Below, one piece after another: positions 42,140 through 51,662 of a DNA stretch of 64,000 nucleotides. Where the stretch lies: assembly GCF_003326755.1 (NCBI RefSeq), contig NZ_JPWH01000006.1, forward strand, positions 179,626 to 243,625. Direction: 5' to 3'. This stretch comes from Thalassospira profundimaris (lineage in GTDB: Bacteria > Pseudomonadota > Alphaproteobacteria > Rhodospirillales > Thalassospiraceae). The translations under genes and the position numbers were made by a program. The notes below the pieces were generated by a model. The model saw nothing but the letters and a program-made list of their open reading frames with translations. It was not told the origin of the DNA and did no database searches. Numbering within the stretch: position 1 is the first letter of the stretch; each line of letters starts with the position of its first letter.

Positions 42140-43987
42140 TTGAAAACCAAACGGCGCTATTCTGTTCTCACCGTACTGCTTGCCAGCTTTCTTACAACCA
42201 GTATTGGCGGTGTTGGTGTTGCCCTGTATTTGGGGCTGGGCGCAGCCTATGAAAATACCCGCAATCTGTGGGTTCTGGTGGCGGACAATGAACTGGTTTC
42301 ATTGCAGCGCGCCATGAGCGAACGCATGGACAATGTGGGCGCACGGGCCAACTGGGTTGCACAACAGGTATCGCAAGGTCGCCTGGACCCCGATTTCAAT
42401 CTGGGCTGGGACAATACGATGCGCGCCCTTGCTGCTGATCAGATGGATGTGATGGCCTATGGCCTGATCAATGGCGAACGGGAATTTATCGGATACAACC
42501 CGGCCGATATGTCGGAAATCCGCCATACCCTTTCTGCCGACAACATGATGATATCCGAAATTTCGCAATTGCGCGGCCCGAGCAACAACCGCACCAGCTT
42601 TCCCCGCTGGGATCCGTTTTTCAAACAACCCGTCATTGCCGACTGGATCCCCCTGTTTCGCGACGGCCATTATCTGGGCATTTTTGTCCAATATCTGTCC
42701 CTGTCCAACCTGTCGCACAGCCTGGTGCGCGGGCGCGAAAATGCGCCGGGCGTACCCTTTATCCTCGTGGCGGGGAACCGGGTTCTGGCCCACCCCATGC
42801 TGCAAAGCTGGGGCAATCATGTTGCCAACGCACTGGTCCATGACAGCCGCGAAATACAGCGCAGCCCAATTCCCCTGCCCCGCACGGTTGATATTGGTGA
42901 TCCGGTTCTGGCCAATCTCGGGCAATCGGAAAAGCTTGATTATCCTGCCTATAACAAGGGCACCACCACCAGCAATGTCCAGCTTTCCGGGTTAAATCTG
43001 AACGGGAAATACTCCGTCATCGTCACCCGGCAAATTGATGACACGCCTTTTTCACCCCTGATCATGGGTCTTCATTTTGAAGAAAGCCTGTTTGATGCCG
43101 AATTTGACCGCCTGGTTCTGACGGCGATTCTGGGTGGCGTCGTTCTGCTGCTCTCCATCATTCTCGCCGTCGTCGTGTCACGCCATTTCACCCGGCCGAT
43201 CCGCCGTTTTGCCACCGCCGCGCGCAGCCTGGAATCGGGCCATCTCGATGTGATCCCCAGCCTGGCGGGCAGTCGTATTCGCGAATATGACGATGCCGCA
43301 CGGTCCTTTAACCACATGATCATGGCCCTGCGCGACCGTGAACGCATCAGCAGCCTGTTTGGCAAATTCCTGCCGCCGTCCATTGCCAGGGAACTACTGG
43401 CATCGGGCACCGATTCCGGTGTATTGCCGCCCCAGCAACGCGATGCAACCGTGTTGTTTGTTGATATTGTCGGCTTTACCACCCTGTGCGAGCAACTGGA
43501 CCCCGCCCGCATCGTTGCCATGCTCAATGCCTATTTTGATACCGTTACCGACATCATCGAACAGCATGGCGGTATTATTACCCAGTTTCAGGGCGATGCG
43601 GTATTGGCGGTTTACAATGCCTTTGATGATTTAAATCATCACGCCGATGCCGCCCTTGATACCGCCATCGACATTCAGAAGGCTGTTCAAAGCCGCCAGT
43701 TTGACGGGCAAACAATATCGTGCCGCTGCGGCATCAATACCGGGCGCATGATTGCGGGCAATGTTGGTGCAACCGACCGGCTGTCCTTTACCGTGCACGG
43801 CGATGCGGTCAACAGTGCCTCGCGGCTTGAAGCCGAAAACAAGCACTTTGGCACCAAAATCCTGCTCAGCGACAGCACACGCAACAGTCTGGCAAACCCG
43901 GCCCGCGTGACCATCGCCGGGGATGTCCTGTTGCGCGGTCGCAGCCAGTCCACCGCCGTTTATACCGTTCCCAACGCGCCTGACTGA
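42140..43987 (+). CDS. membrane class III adenylate/guanylate cyclase
   Basis: 615 residues. An N-terminal helix (about 10-33), a periplasmic Cache-like sensor region (about 35-320), a second helix (about 328-350), a HAMP domain (about 351-400) and a class III cyclase domain (about 430-600) follow in order. The metal-binding aspartates are Asp442 (FVDIVGF) and Asp486 (QGDAVLAVY). The base-selecting Lys position holds Gln482 (TQFQGD), and the partner position holds Thr (FTVHGD). This leaves the choice of ATP or GTP unclear. The TTG start lies 152 codons after the Lrp gene start and is weakly supported. Confidence 0.88.
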   Translation: MKTKRRYSVLTVLLASFLTTSIGGVGVALYLGLGAAYENTRNLWVLVADNELVSLQRAMSERMDNVGARANWVAQQVSQGRLDPDFNLGWDNTMRALAADQMDVMAYGLINGEREFIGYNPADMSEIRHTLSADNMMISEISQLRGPSNNRTSFPRWDPFFKQPVIADWIPLFRDGHYLGIFVQYLSLSNLSHSLVRGRENAPGVPFILVAGNRVLAHPMLQSWGNHVANALVHDSREIQRSPIPLPRTVDIGDPVLANLGQSEKLDYPAYNKGTTTSNVQLSGLNLNGKYSVIVTRQIDDTPFSPLIMGLHFEESLFDAEFDRLVLTAILGGVVLLLSIILAVVVSRHFTRPIRRFATAARSLESGHLDVIPSLAGSRIREYDDAARSFNHMIMALRDRERISSLFGKFLPPSIARELLASGTDSGVLPPQQRDATVLFVDIVGFTTLCEQLDPARIVAMLNAYFDTVTDIIEQHGGIITQFQGDAVLAVYNAFDDLNHHADAALDTAIDIQKAVQSRQFDGQTISCRCGINTGRMIAGNVGATDRLSFTVHGDAVNSASRLEAENKHFGTKILLSDSTRNSLANPARVTIAGDVLLRGRSQSTAVYTVPNAPD

Positions 43988-44061
43988 CAAGCACCGCACA
44001 TCCGTCACTGGTACGACAATGGCAGGCTGATGCCTGATGCCTCCCCAACACACCCAAAACA

Positions 44062-44098
44062 CAAAACGCCACCATCACAAGGATAGTGGCGTTTTGTA
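44062..44098. terminator. bidirectional terminator between the cyclase gene and rpmJ
   Basis: ACAAAACGCCAC (44062-44073) pairs perfectly over 12 bases with GTGGCGTTTTGT (44087-44098), with a 13-base loop. A/T tracts flank the GC core on both sides, so it can end transcription in both directions. Confidence 0.85.
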
Positions 44099-44125
44099 AA
44101 ACCTGGTTTCAGGTCCGAAAGGGAA

Positions 44126-44251
44126 TTAACCCTGACGTGCCTTGAAACGGGGGTTCTTTTTATTAATGACATATACGCGGCCACGGCGGCGCACGATACG
44201 GCAGCCTTTTTCCCGCAGCTTCGCGGATTTCAACGAGTTCCGGATCTTCAT
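44126..44251 (-). CDS. rpmJ: 50S ribosomal protein L36
   Basis: 41 residues: it begins [18 protein letters not shown] and ends [10 protein letters not shown]. This is the zinc-free alternative form common in alphaproteobacteria, as only one Cys is present. The in-frame sequence upstream is leader. AAGG about nine bases before the ATG is the ribosome site. It is monocistronic, as usual for rpmJ in this class, with a strong promoter and a terminator of its own. Confidence 0.97.
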   Translation of the reverse strand: MKIRNSLKSAKLREKGCRIVRRRGRVYVINKKNPRFKARQG

Positions 44252-44291
44252 AACAGTAAACCTTAGAAACTTGGCCCTATTGGGAGCCGGG

Positions 44292-44320
44292 AAAATAGAA
44301 GTCGCCCCAGTCCCTGTCAA
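44292..44320 (-). promoter_or_regulatory. strong sigma-70 promoter of rpmJ
   Basis: On the minus strand a perfect TTGACA (44320-44315) is separated by 17 bases from TATTTT (44297-44292). Transcription would begin about 34 bases before the rpmJ ATG. Confidence 0.75.
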
Positions 44321-44374
44321 CACTTAAAACGCAATAATTTTACCTTTTAGCGTTAACCAGGCGGTGTCAATGCG

Positions 44375-45415
44375 TTAGTCGTGCGTTGCGTAGAACCGAT
44401 AATAGGCCAGTTCACCATTTTCAAGCATTTTTACCCGGTTCATCCACATTTCCATGTCTTCTTCGAGAAAAGCGATGAAATCGGGGTCCAAACCACTGGT
44501 TTGAAGCTCGCTGACCAGTGTCATCCAGGCGGTTTTGATTTGATGGACATGCAATTCGGTCTCGTCTTTGGCAATTCGGATGTCAAATCGCAGCTTGCCA
44601 AGAATCTCTTTATAGCGGTCCGCCGTCCACGGATAGGGCTTTTCCTCTTCGGTTGCCATCCATTTTCGATAATTTTCCGAGGATTCGCTGGCTTTTCCCG
44701 TTACCACATAATCGGTAATCAGCAACTGCCCCTGTTCACGCAGCGATTCGGTCAGCTTCAACAGGAAGGTATCCTTCTTGTTGACCGTAAACATCTCGCC
44801 AAACGAATAGACAACGTTGAAATATTTTTTGCGAAAATCCGGTGCCAGCGGGTCATATTGCTGAACCGGCACCTTTTTTTGCGCCCCGGCCGCAACCGAA
44901 CGCTCCATGCCCAACAGGGCCAGTTCCCCGTCACGCTCCATTGCCGTGACCCACACCCCGAATTTATCGGCGAGAATACGGGCCGTTGCCCCGATACGCG
45001 CGCCAATTTCAATGCAGCTCATGGTCTCGTCAAGGGCCAGGGGCTTTGCCAGTTCCAGGGCATATTCATGTCCGCCCGGTTTCATGATGCCACGATCAAA
45101 CAGCTTGCCATACAGCTTCAGGCGTTCTGGCGGCCACCGACCGGCCTCGTCATCCAGGTCCAGTTCGCCCTCATCCTCGGGGACCGGGCGCGACGCCAGC
45201 ACCAGCATCCGTTGAAGCCAGCGGCGATAATCGTTTAATTGCTGTTCAAACAGATAATATTCCGCCGGATCGTCATATCCCTCCCAGCGGGCGCGCAACC
45301 GTTTGCGAAACGGCACCGAAATCGCCTCGGCGGCAAGGGTGCCATCAGGCGACATCTGATCTTCCATATATGGATTGGTATCCGATGATTTTCGTTGCCA
45401 GAACTTCAACTTCAA
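44375..45415 (-). CDS. SAM-dependent methyltransferase-like protein
   Basis: About 346 residues. The central part has a Rossmann-type methyltransferase core: motif I CIEIGARIGATARILADKFG, then VTAMERD for the acidic end of the second strand, a VVYSFGEMF motif IV-like strand and LITDYVV. The N-terminus is rich in Arg and Glu. The C-terminus is helical (PDFIAFLEEDMEMWMNRVKM). The substrate is unknown. The start is uncertain: TTG codons at 45415 and 45409 precede KLKFWQRK, and an ATG at 45367 is also possible. I reject the longest frame because it has no conserved sequence and overlaps the divergent promoter region. Confidence 0.7.
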   Translation of the reverse strand: MKLKFWQRKSSDTNPYMEDQMSPDGTLAAEAISVPFRKRLRARWEGYDDPAEYYLFEQQLNDYRRWLQRMLVLASRPVPEDEGELDLDDEAGRWPPERLKLYGKLFDRGIMKPGGHEYALELAKPLALDETMSCIEIGARIGATARILADKFGVWVTAMERDGELALLGMERSVAAGAQKKVPVQQYDPLAPDFRKKYFNVVYSFGEMFTVNKKDTFLLKLTESLREQGQLLITDYVVTGKASESSENYRKWMATEEEKPYPWTADRYKEILGKLRFDIRIAKDETELHVHQIKTAWMTLVSELQTSGLDPDFIAFLEEDMEMWMNRVKMLENGELAYYRFYATHD

Positions 45416-45691
45416 TGAAACCGCCCATATGCGTTTATCTGTTGGCGTGCAAACCTGCCGGTTATCATCCCCGATCCCTGCCACAAGGTAAAGAATGAAA
45501 CATTTTCCATTTATATATAACGGCGATGACGCATCTGCCACCGGCGCGTATCGGGAAATCACAAACAAATGTGGCGCAAACCGCCCTAATATTTCACAAT
45601 GTGGCAGCCAACCGGGCAAAGTTGCCTGACAGGCCAATTTATGGCGGGATATTCCGCTGGCCTGACCGACCAAAGAGATGCCAAAAACCGC

Positions 45692-47035
45692 ATGAGTCAC
45701 GACCCCCTATCCATCTATTATCGCCAGCTTGGGATCAAGCCGGGGGCCAGCGAAAAAGAAATCAAGCTGGCTTATCGAAAACTGGCCTTTGAATACCACC
45801 CGGACCGCAATGCGGACCCGGATGCGGAAGAACGCTTCAAGGACGTGACCGAGGCCTATGAAATTCTGGCCGGGATTCGCAAACGGCCTGCCGGCCGCTC
45901 TGCCAATAGTGAGAAAACCGCCGCCAGGCCCGGCAACAACGCCCAAAGCGGCAATGCACATGCGGGTGGACAAAATACCGGCAATGCCGGACGTCAGGGC
46001 TTTGCCGGTGCGGGCCGCAAACAGCGCCCGGAAAGCCGCGAGGAACGTTACGCCCGGGCCAGTTCGGCCTATCAGCAGCATCAGGAAAAAACCGGCCAGC
46101 GTGACCCAAAGGTCAATCCCGGTGCACGGCGGCACCATAAGTCGTCCCAGCGCGCTGGCGATATTAACGGCTATGCCCGCTGTGCCGTCACCGATGTCAT
46201 TTCGGCCCAGCCCCGCCATATCGAATTTACCGTGATACACGGCTTTTTAAACTCCATCCGCCGCGATACCGTCAGCGCGGTTCTCTCGCCCAAGGGTGCT
46301 CGGCGCATGGCCCTGCGGGCAAGTTTGCGCACCTGGCTAAGCGGTTTTTGGGGCTGGCGCAGCATTCTTCCGGCCTGGCGGGCGATCATTTCCAATATGC
46401 GCGGCGGTGTCTTTCCACCCGAAGCCAATGCGCAATTGCTGTTTAACCAGGCTACCGCCTTTGAACGCAGCGGCAACAAGCCGCTTGCGCGTGCGGTCTT
46501 GCTTCAGGCATCGGATTTTATTGGCAATAACCGCTCCGCCCTGGCCGAACAGATCCGGGCCAATATGCGCAGGCTTGATACCGGCGAACCCGCCCGCCGG
46601 GTGCGCGACGAATGGAAACATGTCGCCATGTTTGATGCGCTTTTGCATCTTAGTCCGATATTTGTGATTATTTTCTGCCTGCTGCTGGCTTTTGGTCCGG
46701 CGCACGGCTATTTCACCACCGATTTCCCCCGCCAGGTTGAAACCGGCATTGCCACGGTGCGCGAAAAAATCGAGGATCTGATCACGCCGAAAAGTGACCC
46801 CTATTATGTGGATCAGCCGTTTTTGAACCTTCGTACCGGGGCGGGGATCAATTTTCCCATCATGCGCCCGTTGTCACGGTTTGAAACCGTTTTTCTGCGC
46901 GGCGAAAATAAAAATTTCTGGATTCGCGTTGAAACCGAACTGGGCGAAGAAGGCTATGTCAATTCTGACGCCCTGACACCCGGCGATGGCAGTGCCGCGC
47001 GTGATGAATGGTGCAAAACAAATAAATGCGACTGA
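45692..47035 (+). CDS. J-domain protein with membrane helix and SH3-like C-terminus
   Basis: About 447 residues. A J domain at 5-65 has the HPD motif at 36-38 (EYHPDRN), so it should stimulate an Hsp70 ATPase. A Gly/Ala/Gln-rich region covers 70-150. A middle helical domain of about 150 residues follows. A hydrophobic helix (about 318-337, [15 protein letters not shown]) would place the C-terminus in the periplasm, where an SH3b-like domain lies ([17 protein letters not shown], then [17 protein letters not shown]). A cytoplasmic J domain joined to a periplasmic SH3b is unusual. The ATG at 45692 starts the J domain. Confidence 0.82.
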   Translation: MSHDPLSIYYRQLGIKPGASEKEIKLAYRKLAFEYHPDRNADPDAEERFKDVTEAYEILAGIRKRPAGRSANSEKTAARPGNNAQSGNAHAGGQNTGNAGRQGFAGAGRKQRPESREERYARASSAYQQHQEKTGQRDPKVNPGARRHHKSSQRAGDINGYARCAVTDVISAQPRHIEFTVIHGFLNSIRRDTVSAVLSPKGARRMALRASLRTWLSGFWGWRSILPAWRAIISNMRGGVFPPEANAQLLFNQATAFERSGNKPLARAVLLQASDFIGNNRSALAEQIRANMRRLDTGEPARRVRDEWKHVAMFDALLHLSPIFVIIFCLLLAFGPAHGYFTTDFPRQVETGIATVREKIEDLITPKSDPYYVDQPFLNLRTGAGINFPIMRPLSRFETVFLRGENKNFWIRVETELGEEGYVNSDALTPGDGSAARDEWCKTNKCD

Positions 47036-47059
47036 CCTGTCACGACCAGTCGCATTTTT
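47024..47059 (+). terminator. terminator overlapping the end of the J-domain gene
   Basis: AAATGCGACTG (47024-47034) pairs over 11 bases with CAGTCGCATTT (47047-47057), followed by TT. The last two codons and part of the TGA stop (47033-47035) are inside the first arm. Confidence 0.8.
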
Positions 47060-47083
47060 AAAACCCTTAATTCCTAACCAGAT

Positions 47084-48541
47084 TTATTTGGCCGGGATCG
47101 CCTTCAAAGCCGCGCGCAAATAATCCCAAAAACGCGCGACCGAGGGGATATGGGCGCATTCATCCGGGCTGTGCGCCCGTTTGATGGTCGGTCCAAACGA
47201 AATCATGTCCCAGTTGGGATATTTCGACCCCAGAACACCGCATTCCAGCCCGGCATGGATCACCTTTACTTCGGCCTCCTTGCCAAACAGGTCGCGATGC
47301 ACCGCCTGCATCATGTCCAGAACTTCGCTGTCCATATTGGGTTTCCAGCCCGGATAGGCATCGCCCCAGGTGACGGTTGCGCCAATATTTTCAAATACGG
47401 CCGTTGCAATGTCACGGGTGGCATCCCGCGCACTGGAAATGGAACTGCGGGCCGAAAGTGTTACCTTCGCCTGCCCGTCCGCCACCGAAACAATCGCCAG
47501 ATTGATCGACGTTTCGACCACACCGGGGACACTGGTGCTCATGGCCTGCACCCCATTGGGGGCGCCCAGAATGGCATTGTTAAAGGTCACACTGTCAGCC
47601 GGGGTCATCGCCGTTTCCGGCAATTCGGTTTCGCTGGCAGCAATGGCGAAATTCGGCTCCAGATCGGCATATTCGCCAATAATGGCATCGCGGAATTCGC
47701 CCACGGCCTGATCAAACGCACCAATATGCGCCACCGGCAAAACGATGGTGGCAAAAGATTCCCGCGGGATGGCATTGCGCGCCGTCCCGGCCTCAATCGA
47801 CACAATCCGGGCCTCCAGATCGCGCAATAACGGGCGGAGCAACCGCGCCATCAGTTTGTTGGCATTGCCCAGGCCCAGAATAATATCAATGCCGGAATGC
47901 CCGCCCTTAAGACCGGTCAGGGCAATCTTGCGTGCCACCATATCATCCGATACCCCGTCGGACTGATATTGCCAGCGCGCCACCAAATCGCCACCGCCCG
48001 CACAACCGACATAAAGTTCATATTCATCTTCGGTATCAAGGTTCAGCAGGATTTCACCCTGAAGGCGCCCCGGCTCCAGATTCATCGCACCGGTCAGGCC
48101 GCGTTCTTCATCCACCGTGAACAGCAATTCCAGCGGGCCATGTTCAACCGATTTATCGCACATAACCCCCAGCATGGCCGCCGCACCAATGCCGTTATCA
48201 GCCCCAAGCGTGGTGTTATCGGCCGTTACCCATTCACCGTCGACATAGGCATTAATGGGGTCGGTATCGAAATTGTGGGTCGAACCGCTATTGGCCTGCG
48301 TCACCATATCAACATGGGACTGCAAAACCGTCATTTTACGGTCTTCATAACCAGGCGTTGCCGGCACCGTCACCACCAGGTTGCTGCCGCTGTCACGAAA
48401 ATGGCTGCACCCCTGTTCATCGGCCAGCTTTTCAATCATCTGCAACACGGCCTCTTCCTTGGTCGAAGGCCGGGGTATGTCGCACAATTTCTGAAAATTT
48501 GCCCAAATTGCCGTTGGTTCAAGATGGCTGATATTGCCCAC
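47084..48541 (-). CDS. pepD: aminoacyl-histidine dipeptidase (PepD), M20 family
   Basis: 485 residues. M20 zinc ligands are visible: His76 in LQSHVDMV, Asp115 in GADNGIG, Glu145 and Glu146 in VDEERGLTG, then an Asp in LDTEDEYEL. The C-terminus carries a further His (VIHAGLECG and KRAHSPDEC). It hydrolyses Xaa-His and other dipeptides in the cytoplasm and probably acts as a dimer. It is monocistronic and converges on the J-domain gene. The start ATG is followed by SHLEPTAIWANF, typical for the family. Confidence 0.95.
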   Translation of the reverse strand: MGNISHLEPTAIWANFQKLCDIPRPSTKEEAVLQMIEKLADEQGCSHFRDSGSNLVVTVPATPGYEDRKMTVLQSHVDMVTQANSGSTHNFDTDPINAYVDGEWVTADNTTLGADNGIGAAAMLGVMCDKSVEHGPLELLFTVDEERGLTGAMNLEPGRLQGEILLNLDTEDEYELYVGCAGGGDLVARWQYQSDGVSDDMVARKIALTGLKGGHSGIDIILGLGNANKLMARLLRPLLRDLEARIVSIEAGTARNAIPRESFATIVLPVAHIGAFDQAVGEFRDAIIGEYADLEPNFAIAASETELPETAMTPADSVTFNNAILGAPNGVQAMSTSVPGVVETSINLAIVSVADGQAKVTLSARSSISSARDATRDIATAVFENIGATVTWGDAYPGWKPNMDSEVLDMMQAVHRDLFGKEAEVKVIHAGLECGVLGSKYPNWDMISFGPTIKRAHSPDECAHIPSVARFWDYLRAALKAIPAK

Positions 48542-48784
48542 GGTGGCGCTCTCCTGTCTGGATTAACACATGATCTCAAAACCGGTCTTCCGGGAATGGC
48601 CTTTGCGCCGTTATCATGACATCATGTCGCCTGCCAGAGGAAACCGGCATCACCATGATCCATGCCGGGGAAGCCCAAAAACACATCCCAAAGCAGCCCT
48701 GAAATCGTCCTGTCTTCTGATTATCGCACTTTGGCCGGAAATTCCACCGTCACATCAGGGTTTTCGCGCAGAAGCCCACATCGC

Positions 48785-48817
48785 GCAAATACCCGGGCCG
48801 CTGGCCCCGGGATTTGC
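48785..48817 (-). terminator. GC-rich hairpin after the PAS-GGDEF gene
   Basis: GCAAAT-A-CCCGGG (48785-48797) pairs with CCCGGGATTTGC (48806-48817), a 12-bp stem with one bulged A and an eight-base loop. It lies 15 bases past the stop on the minus strand. No T run follows. The rest of the gap 48542-48831 shows nothing else clear. Confidence 0.45.
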
Positions 48818-48831
48818 CAGATACCAGCAAA

Positions 48832-50523
48832 TCAATCTTTATCCTGGGTCTCGTCCGGGCTGGCTGCTTCAGGCAGGATAACGGCGGCTGGTACCGTCGG
48901 ATCGGCATAGACGATACAGTTACGGCCATTCTGCTTTGCCTGATACAGGGCGCGGTCCGCCACCAGCAGCGCCGTTGACAAATCCACCTCGCCATTCTGA
49001 TCGCCAACTTCTCCCCCAACAGTCACACCGACGCTGGCCGTAATACGCACCGCACCGGCATTCCCGTCGTCATCTTGCAGGCGGATATCGCCAATCATAT
49101 CGGCAAGACGTTTTGCAATTGTTTGTGTGATTTTCCCCGTCGCCGATGGCAGCAAAACGGCAAATTCTTCGCCCCCCAGCCGAACAACCAGATCATCATC
49201 GCGCAATGCCCCGCGCAATACAGCCGCAACCTCCTGCAACAGCCGGTCGCCACAGGCATGACCAAAGCGGTCGTTAATATGCTTGAAATAATCAAGATCG
49301 AGCGTCGCGATCCCGTAATGCCATTTTTTATTGCGCAACCGGCGAATATCGCGCAGCCGGTTGACGGCACCTTCAAATCCACGCCGGTTCAAAACCTCGG
49401 TCAGCGGGTCGGTCGAGGCCAGAACGGCAAGCTGCTTTTCCACTTCCTTGTGATCGGTCACATCCAGTGCCGAAACCATCATCCCCCCGCCATCAAGGCG
49501 ATTGATGCGAATGTCGGTCAATCGCCCGGACGGGGAGACAACACCGTTCCGATCGGCATGGTCATGACCGGTTGCCACCATCTCGCGATAAACAAGCCGC
49601 AAACCGGACACATCAAATTCGGGGGTCGCAGCCGGATAAACACCGGGATTTTGGGCAAACAGGCGGGCAAATTCACGGTTGAAATGCAAAACATGCAAAT
49701 CTTCGTCAAACATGGCAACCGCCGTTGGCACCATGCGAATAACTTCGGCAACCGCATTTTGCAAACTGTTGCGACTGCGCACCAACATATTGTTCATGCG
49801 CACTTCTTCGCGCACGTCATGGGCCGTTGTCAAAATGGCGGGTTTGCCATCATGCCATAAAATGCGTTCGTCGGTCAGATCACACCAGACTTCGCTGCCA
49901 TCGTCCAAATGCTTGCATTCACGCCGACGGCTGCCATCAAAAACCCCCTGCAATATTTTCTCGCTGGTTGCCGATGTGACATCGCGCGACGTCGCCTCGA
50001 CAAATCGCAAAAGGTCGGGTGTTTTCATGAAATCGCTGGCATTTTCCGCGCCCATCAGGCGGGCATAGGCATCATTGACATAAAGGGCGCACATATCCCG
50101 ATGCACCGCAACACCAATGAAGGACCGGCCCAGCATGTGGTCCACCTGCATCGCCGTGCTGCCATTTTCAATAACCTGGGCTGTGGTCATCAGGGCACGG
50201 CTGTCTTCCCAGTCGATGGTTTCATCACTGATTTCAAGCCAGACGGGAACACCGTCGCGACGCAAATTGTAAACTTTCTTCCAGCCGTGAAAACCGCTGG
50301 CATTCATGAATTTCTGATAAAGCCGCAGGGCTTCGCGGTGAAAAGCAGGCGGGATATACGGCAACAGTTCCGGGTCTGTCATGAAATCGGCTGCATCGCG
50401 GCATCCCATCATGCGGGCATAGGCATCATTGACATACAACGCCACCAAATCCCGATGGATCACAACACCAACCGATGATTGCCCATACAAACGGTCAATC
50501 TCTCTTTTCTCAAAACGCGCCAA
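48832..50523 (-). CDS. triple-PAS diguanylate cyclase
   Basis: About 563 residues. Two very similar PAS domains stand in tandem (GQSSVGVVIHRDLVALYVND and GRSFIGVAVHRDMCALYVND, about 120 residues apart). A third PAS follows (VPTAVAMFDEDLHVLHFNRE), then a GGDEF domain with VRLGGEEFAV. An RDDD I-site lies five residues before it. It should make cyclic di-GMP with product inhibition. It has no membrane helix, so a soluble ligand or cofactor is expected for the PAS domains. The start is a TTG at 50523 with GGGGAC upstream; a TTG at 50556 is the alternative. Confidence 0.88.
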   Translation of the reverse strand: MARFEKREIDRLYGQSSVGVVIHRDLVALYVNDAYARMMGCRDAADFMTDPELLPYIPPAFHREALRLYQKFMNASGFHGWKKVYNLRRDGVPVWLEISDETIDWEDSRALMTTAQVIENGSTAMQVDHMLGRSFIGVAVHRDMCALYVNDAYARLMGAENASDFMKTPDLLRFVEATSRDVTSATSEKILQGVFDGSRRRECKHLDDGSEVWCDLTDERILWHDGKPAILTTAHDVREEVRMNNMLVRSRNSLQNAVAEVIRMVPTAVAMFDEDLHVLHFNREFARLFAQNPGVYPAATPEFDVSGLRLVYREMVATGHDHADRNGVVSPSGRLTDIRINRLDGGGMMVSALDVTDHKEVEKQLAVLASTDPLTEVLNRRGFEGAVNRLRDIRRLRNKKWHYGIATLDLDYFKHINDRFGHACGDRLLQEVAAVLRGALRDDDLVVRLGGEEFAVLLPSATGKITQTIAKRLADMIGDIRLQDDDGNAGAVRITASVGVTVGGEVGDQNGEVDLSTALLVADRALYQAKQNGRNCIVYADPTVPAAVILPEAASPDETQDKD

Positions 50524-50905
50524 TCCAGTCCCCCGACCACAAGCCGTTCCCGACAATATCCGTTACACTGACTGCAACCTACAGCGCCACCTCATGATAC
50601 ATTGCACATCACATTTCAAAAACGACGGGTACAAGCAGCGGTCAGACCTGCAAACTCCTTTGCAAAGGCCATTTTATCGGCACACGCCAGAATTATCCAG
50701 ATTCCAGACAGGCCACAAACCGGATAAAACACAAATAACATCAGATTTTTTAAATATGCGCAATCAGGATCAAGGAGAACAGCCCAGACAAACAATCAAA
50801 AATAGAAAACTGACTGTCTTATACGGAAAATTGGCAATCAGGATCACTGCGGGCCAAAACCGCGTTCCGGCCCGTCAGGAAACATCATCAAGAAGACGTC
50901 AGCGA
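50524..50905. other. intergenic region with a 13-base direct repeat
   Basis: No convincing gene lies between the PAS-GGDEF and DUF3775 genes. GCAATCAGGATCA occurs twice (50760-50772 and 50834-50846). A CCTTTGCAAAGG palindrome lies near 50657-50668. No strong terminator or promoter could be chosen. Confidence 0.3.
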
Positions 50906-51352
50906 TCACAGATGCATCGCTTCAATATCACTTAGTGAAATATCAAAGGCCGACAAACCTTCCTCGATATATTCACCCAGCATCGGGATCCCGGTTAAAT
51001 ATTCGGCGGTATGGTTGGTATGGCCTTCTTCCGCCTCGCTTAACGCTTCCTGCCATTGGTCGGCATCAAAGCTGCCACGCCCAATCCAGACCAATGCCAC
51101 CAGATGGCATTGTTCGTCCCAGTTCAGGTCATTAATCGCGTCAACCAGTTCGCCGTGGGTCGCATCATCGCCATAGGCTTCAAGCACTTCGCGAAACTGG
51201 TCATCCGAGGCGTTTGAGCCATAATCCGGTTCAATCACGTCTTCCTGGGCATCAAAGGCGCGCGCCTTGAGCAGGATAAAGGCCAGTTTTTCCAGGTCAA
51301 TTGCCGGGAAATCATCGGTTGCGGTTTCTTCATCATTCAAAACGTCCGACAT
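50906..51352 (-). CDS. DUF3775 domain protein
   Basis: 148 residues, acidic. The end of the protein carries the DUF3775 hallmark: WDEQCHLVALVWIGRGSFD and YLTGIPMLGEYIEEGL. The N-terminus (DLEKLAFILLKARAFDAQEDV) is helical. This small family is found in alphaproteobacteria and its function is not known. GGAG eight bases before the ATG fixes the start. It is divergent from the ADP-ribose pyrophosphatase gene across a 310-bp gap. Confidence 0.88.
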   Translation of the reverse strand: MSDVLNDEETATDDFPAIDLEKLAFILLKARAFDAQEDVIEPDYGSNASDDQFREVLEAYGDDATHGELVDAINDLNWDEQCHLVALVWIGRGSFDADQWQEALSEAEEGHTNHTAEYLTGIPMLGEYIEEGLSAFDISLSDIEAMHL

Positions 51353-51662
51353 AAAATTCTCCGTTTTCCAAGAAAAATTCTGTTACGGCACGACATCACA
51401 AAAAGACACAACAGGGCACAAACATCATTTTGTCGGGCAGGGCCGCATCGGCAAGCCCGTCAGGATCACAAAAATCTCAATGCCATGATCCTGCCAATTG
51501 TTATGATTACCGTCTGTGCCGTTTAACAACCCGCAAAGGCACTTGTTCCCGACACACATTTCCCGGCACCGTCCCGCCTTCTGCTTGACCGGCCCCCTGC
51601 CGGCAGCCAGATTACGACCCAAACAAAATACCAGCCCCAAGCCCCACAACCGGAGAAAAAAA
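51353..51662. other. divergent promoter region of DUF3775 and nudF-like genes
   Basis: 310 bases between two divergent starts. The half next to the NUDIX gene is Cys/Ala-codon-like and C-rich with no stop in one frame, but it lacks a conserved sequence. I see no clear promoter, hairpin or RNA. Confidence 0.3.

Noticed and set aside
50429..50935. 168-codon plus-strand frame covering the gap before DUF3775
   Set aside because: It begins inside the PAS-GGDEF gene in antisense, has no ribosome site or recognisable domain, and its composition is not protein-like.
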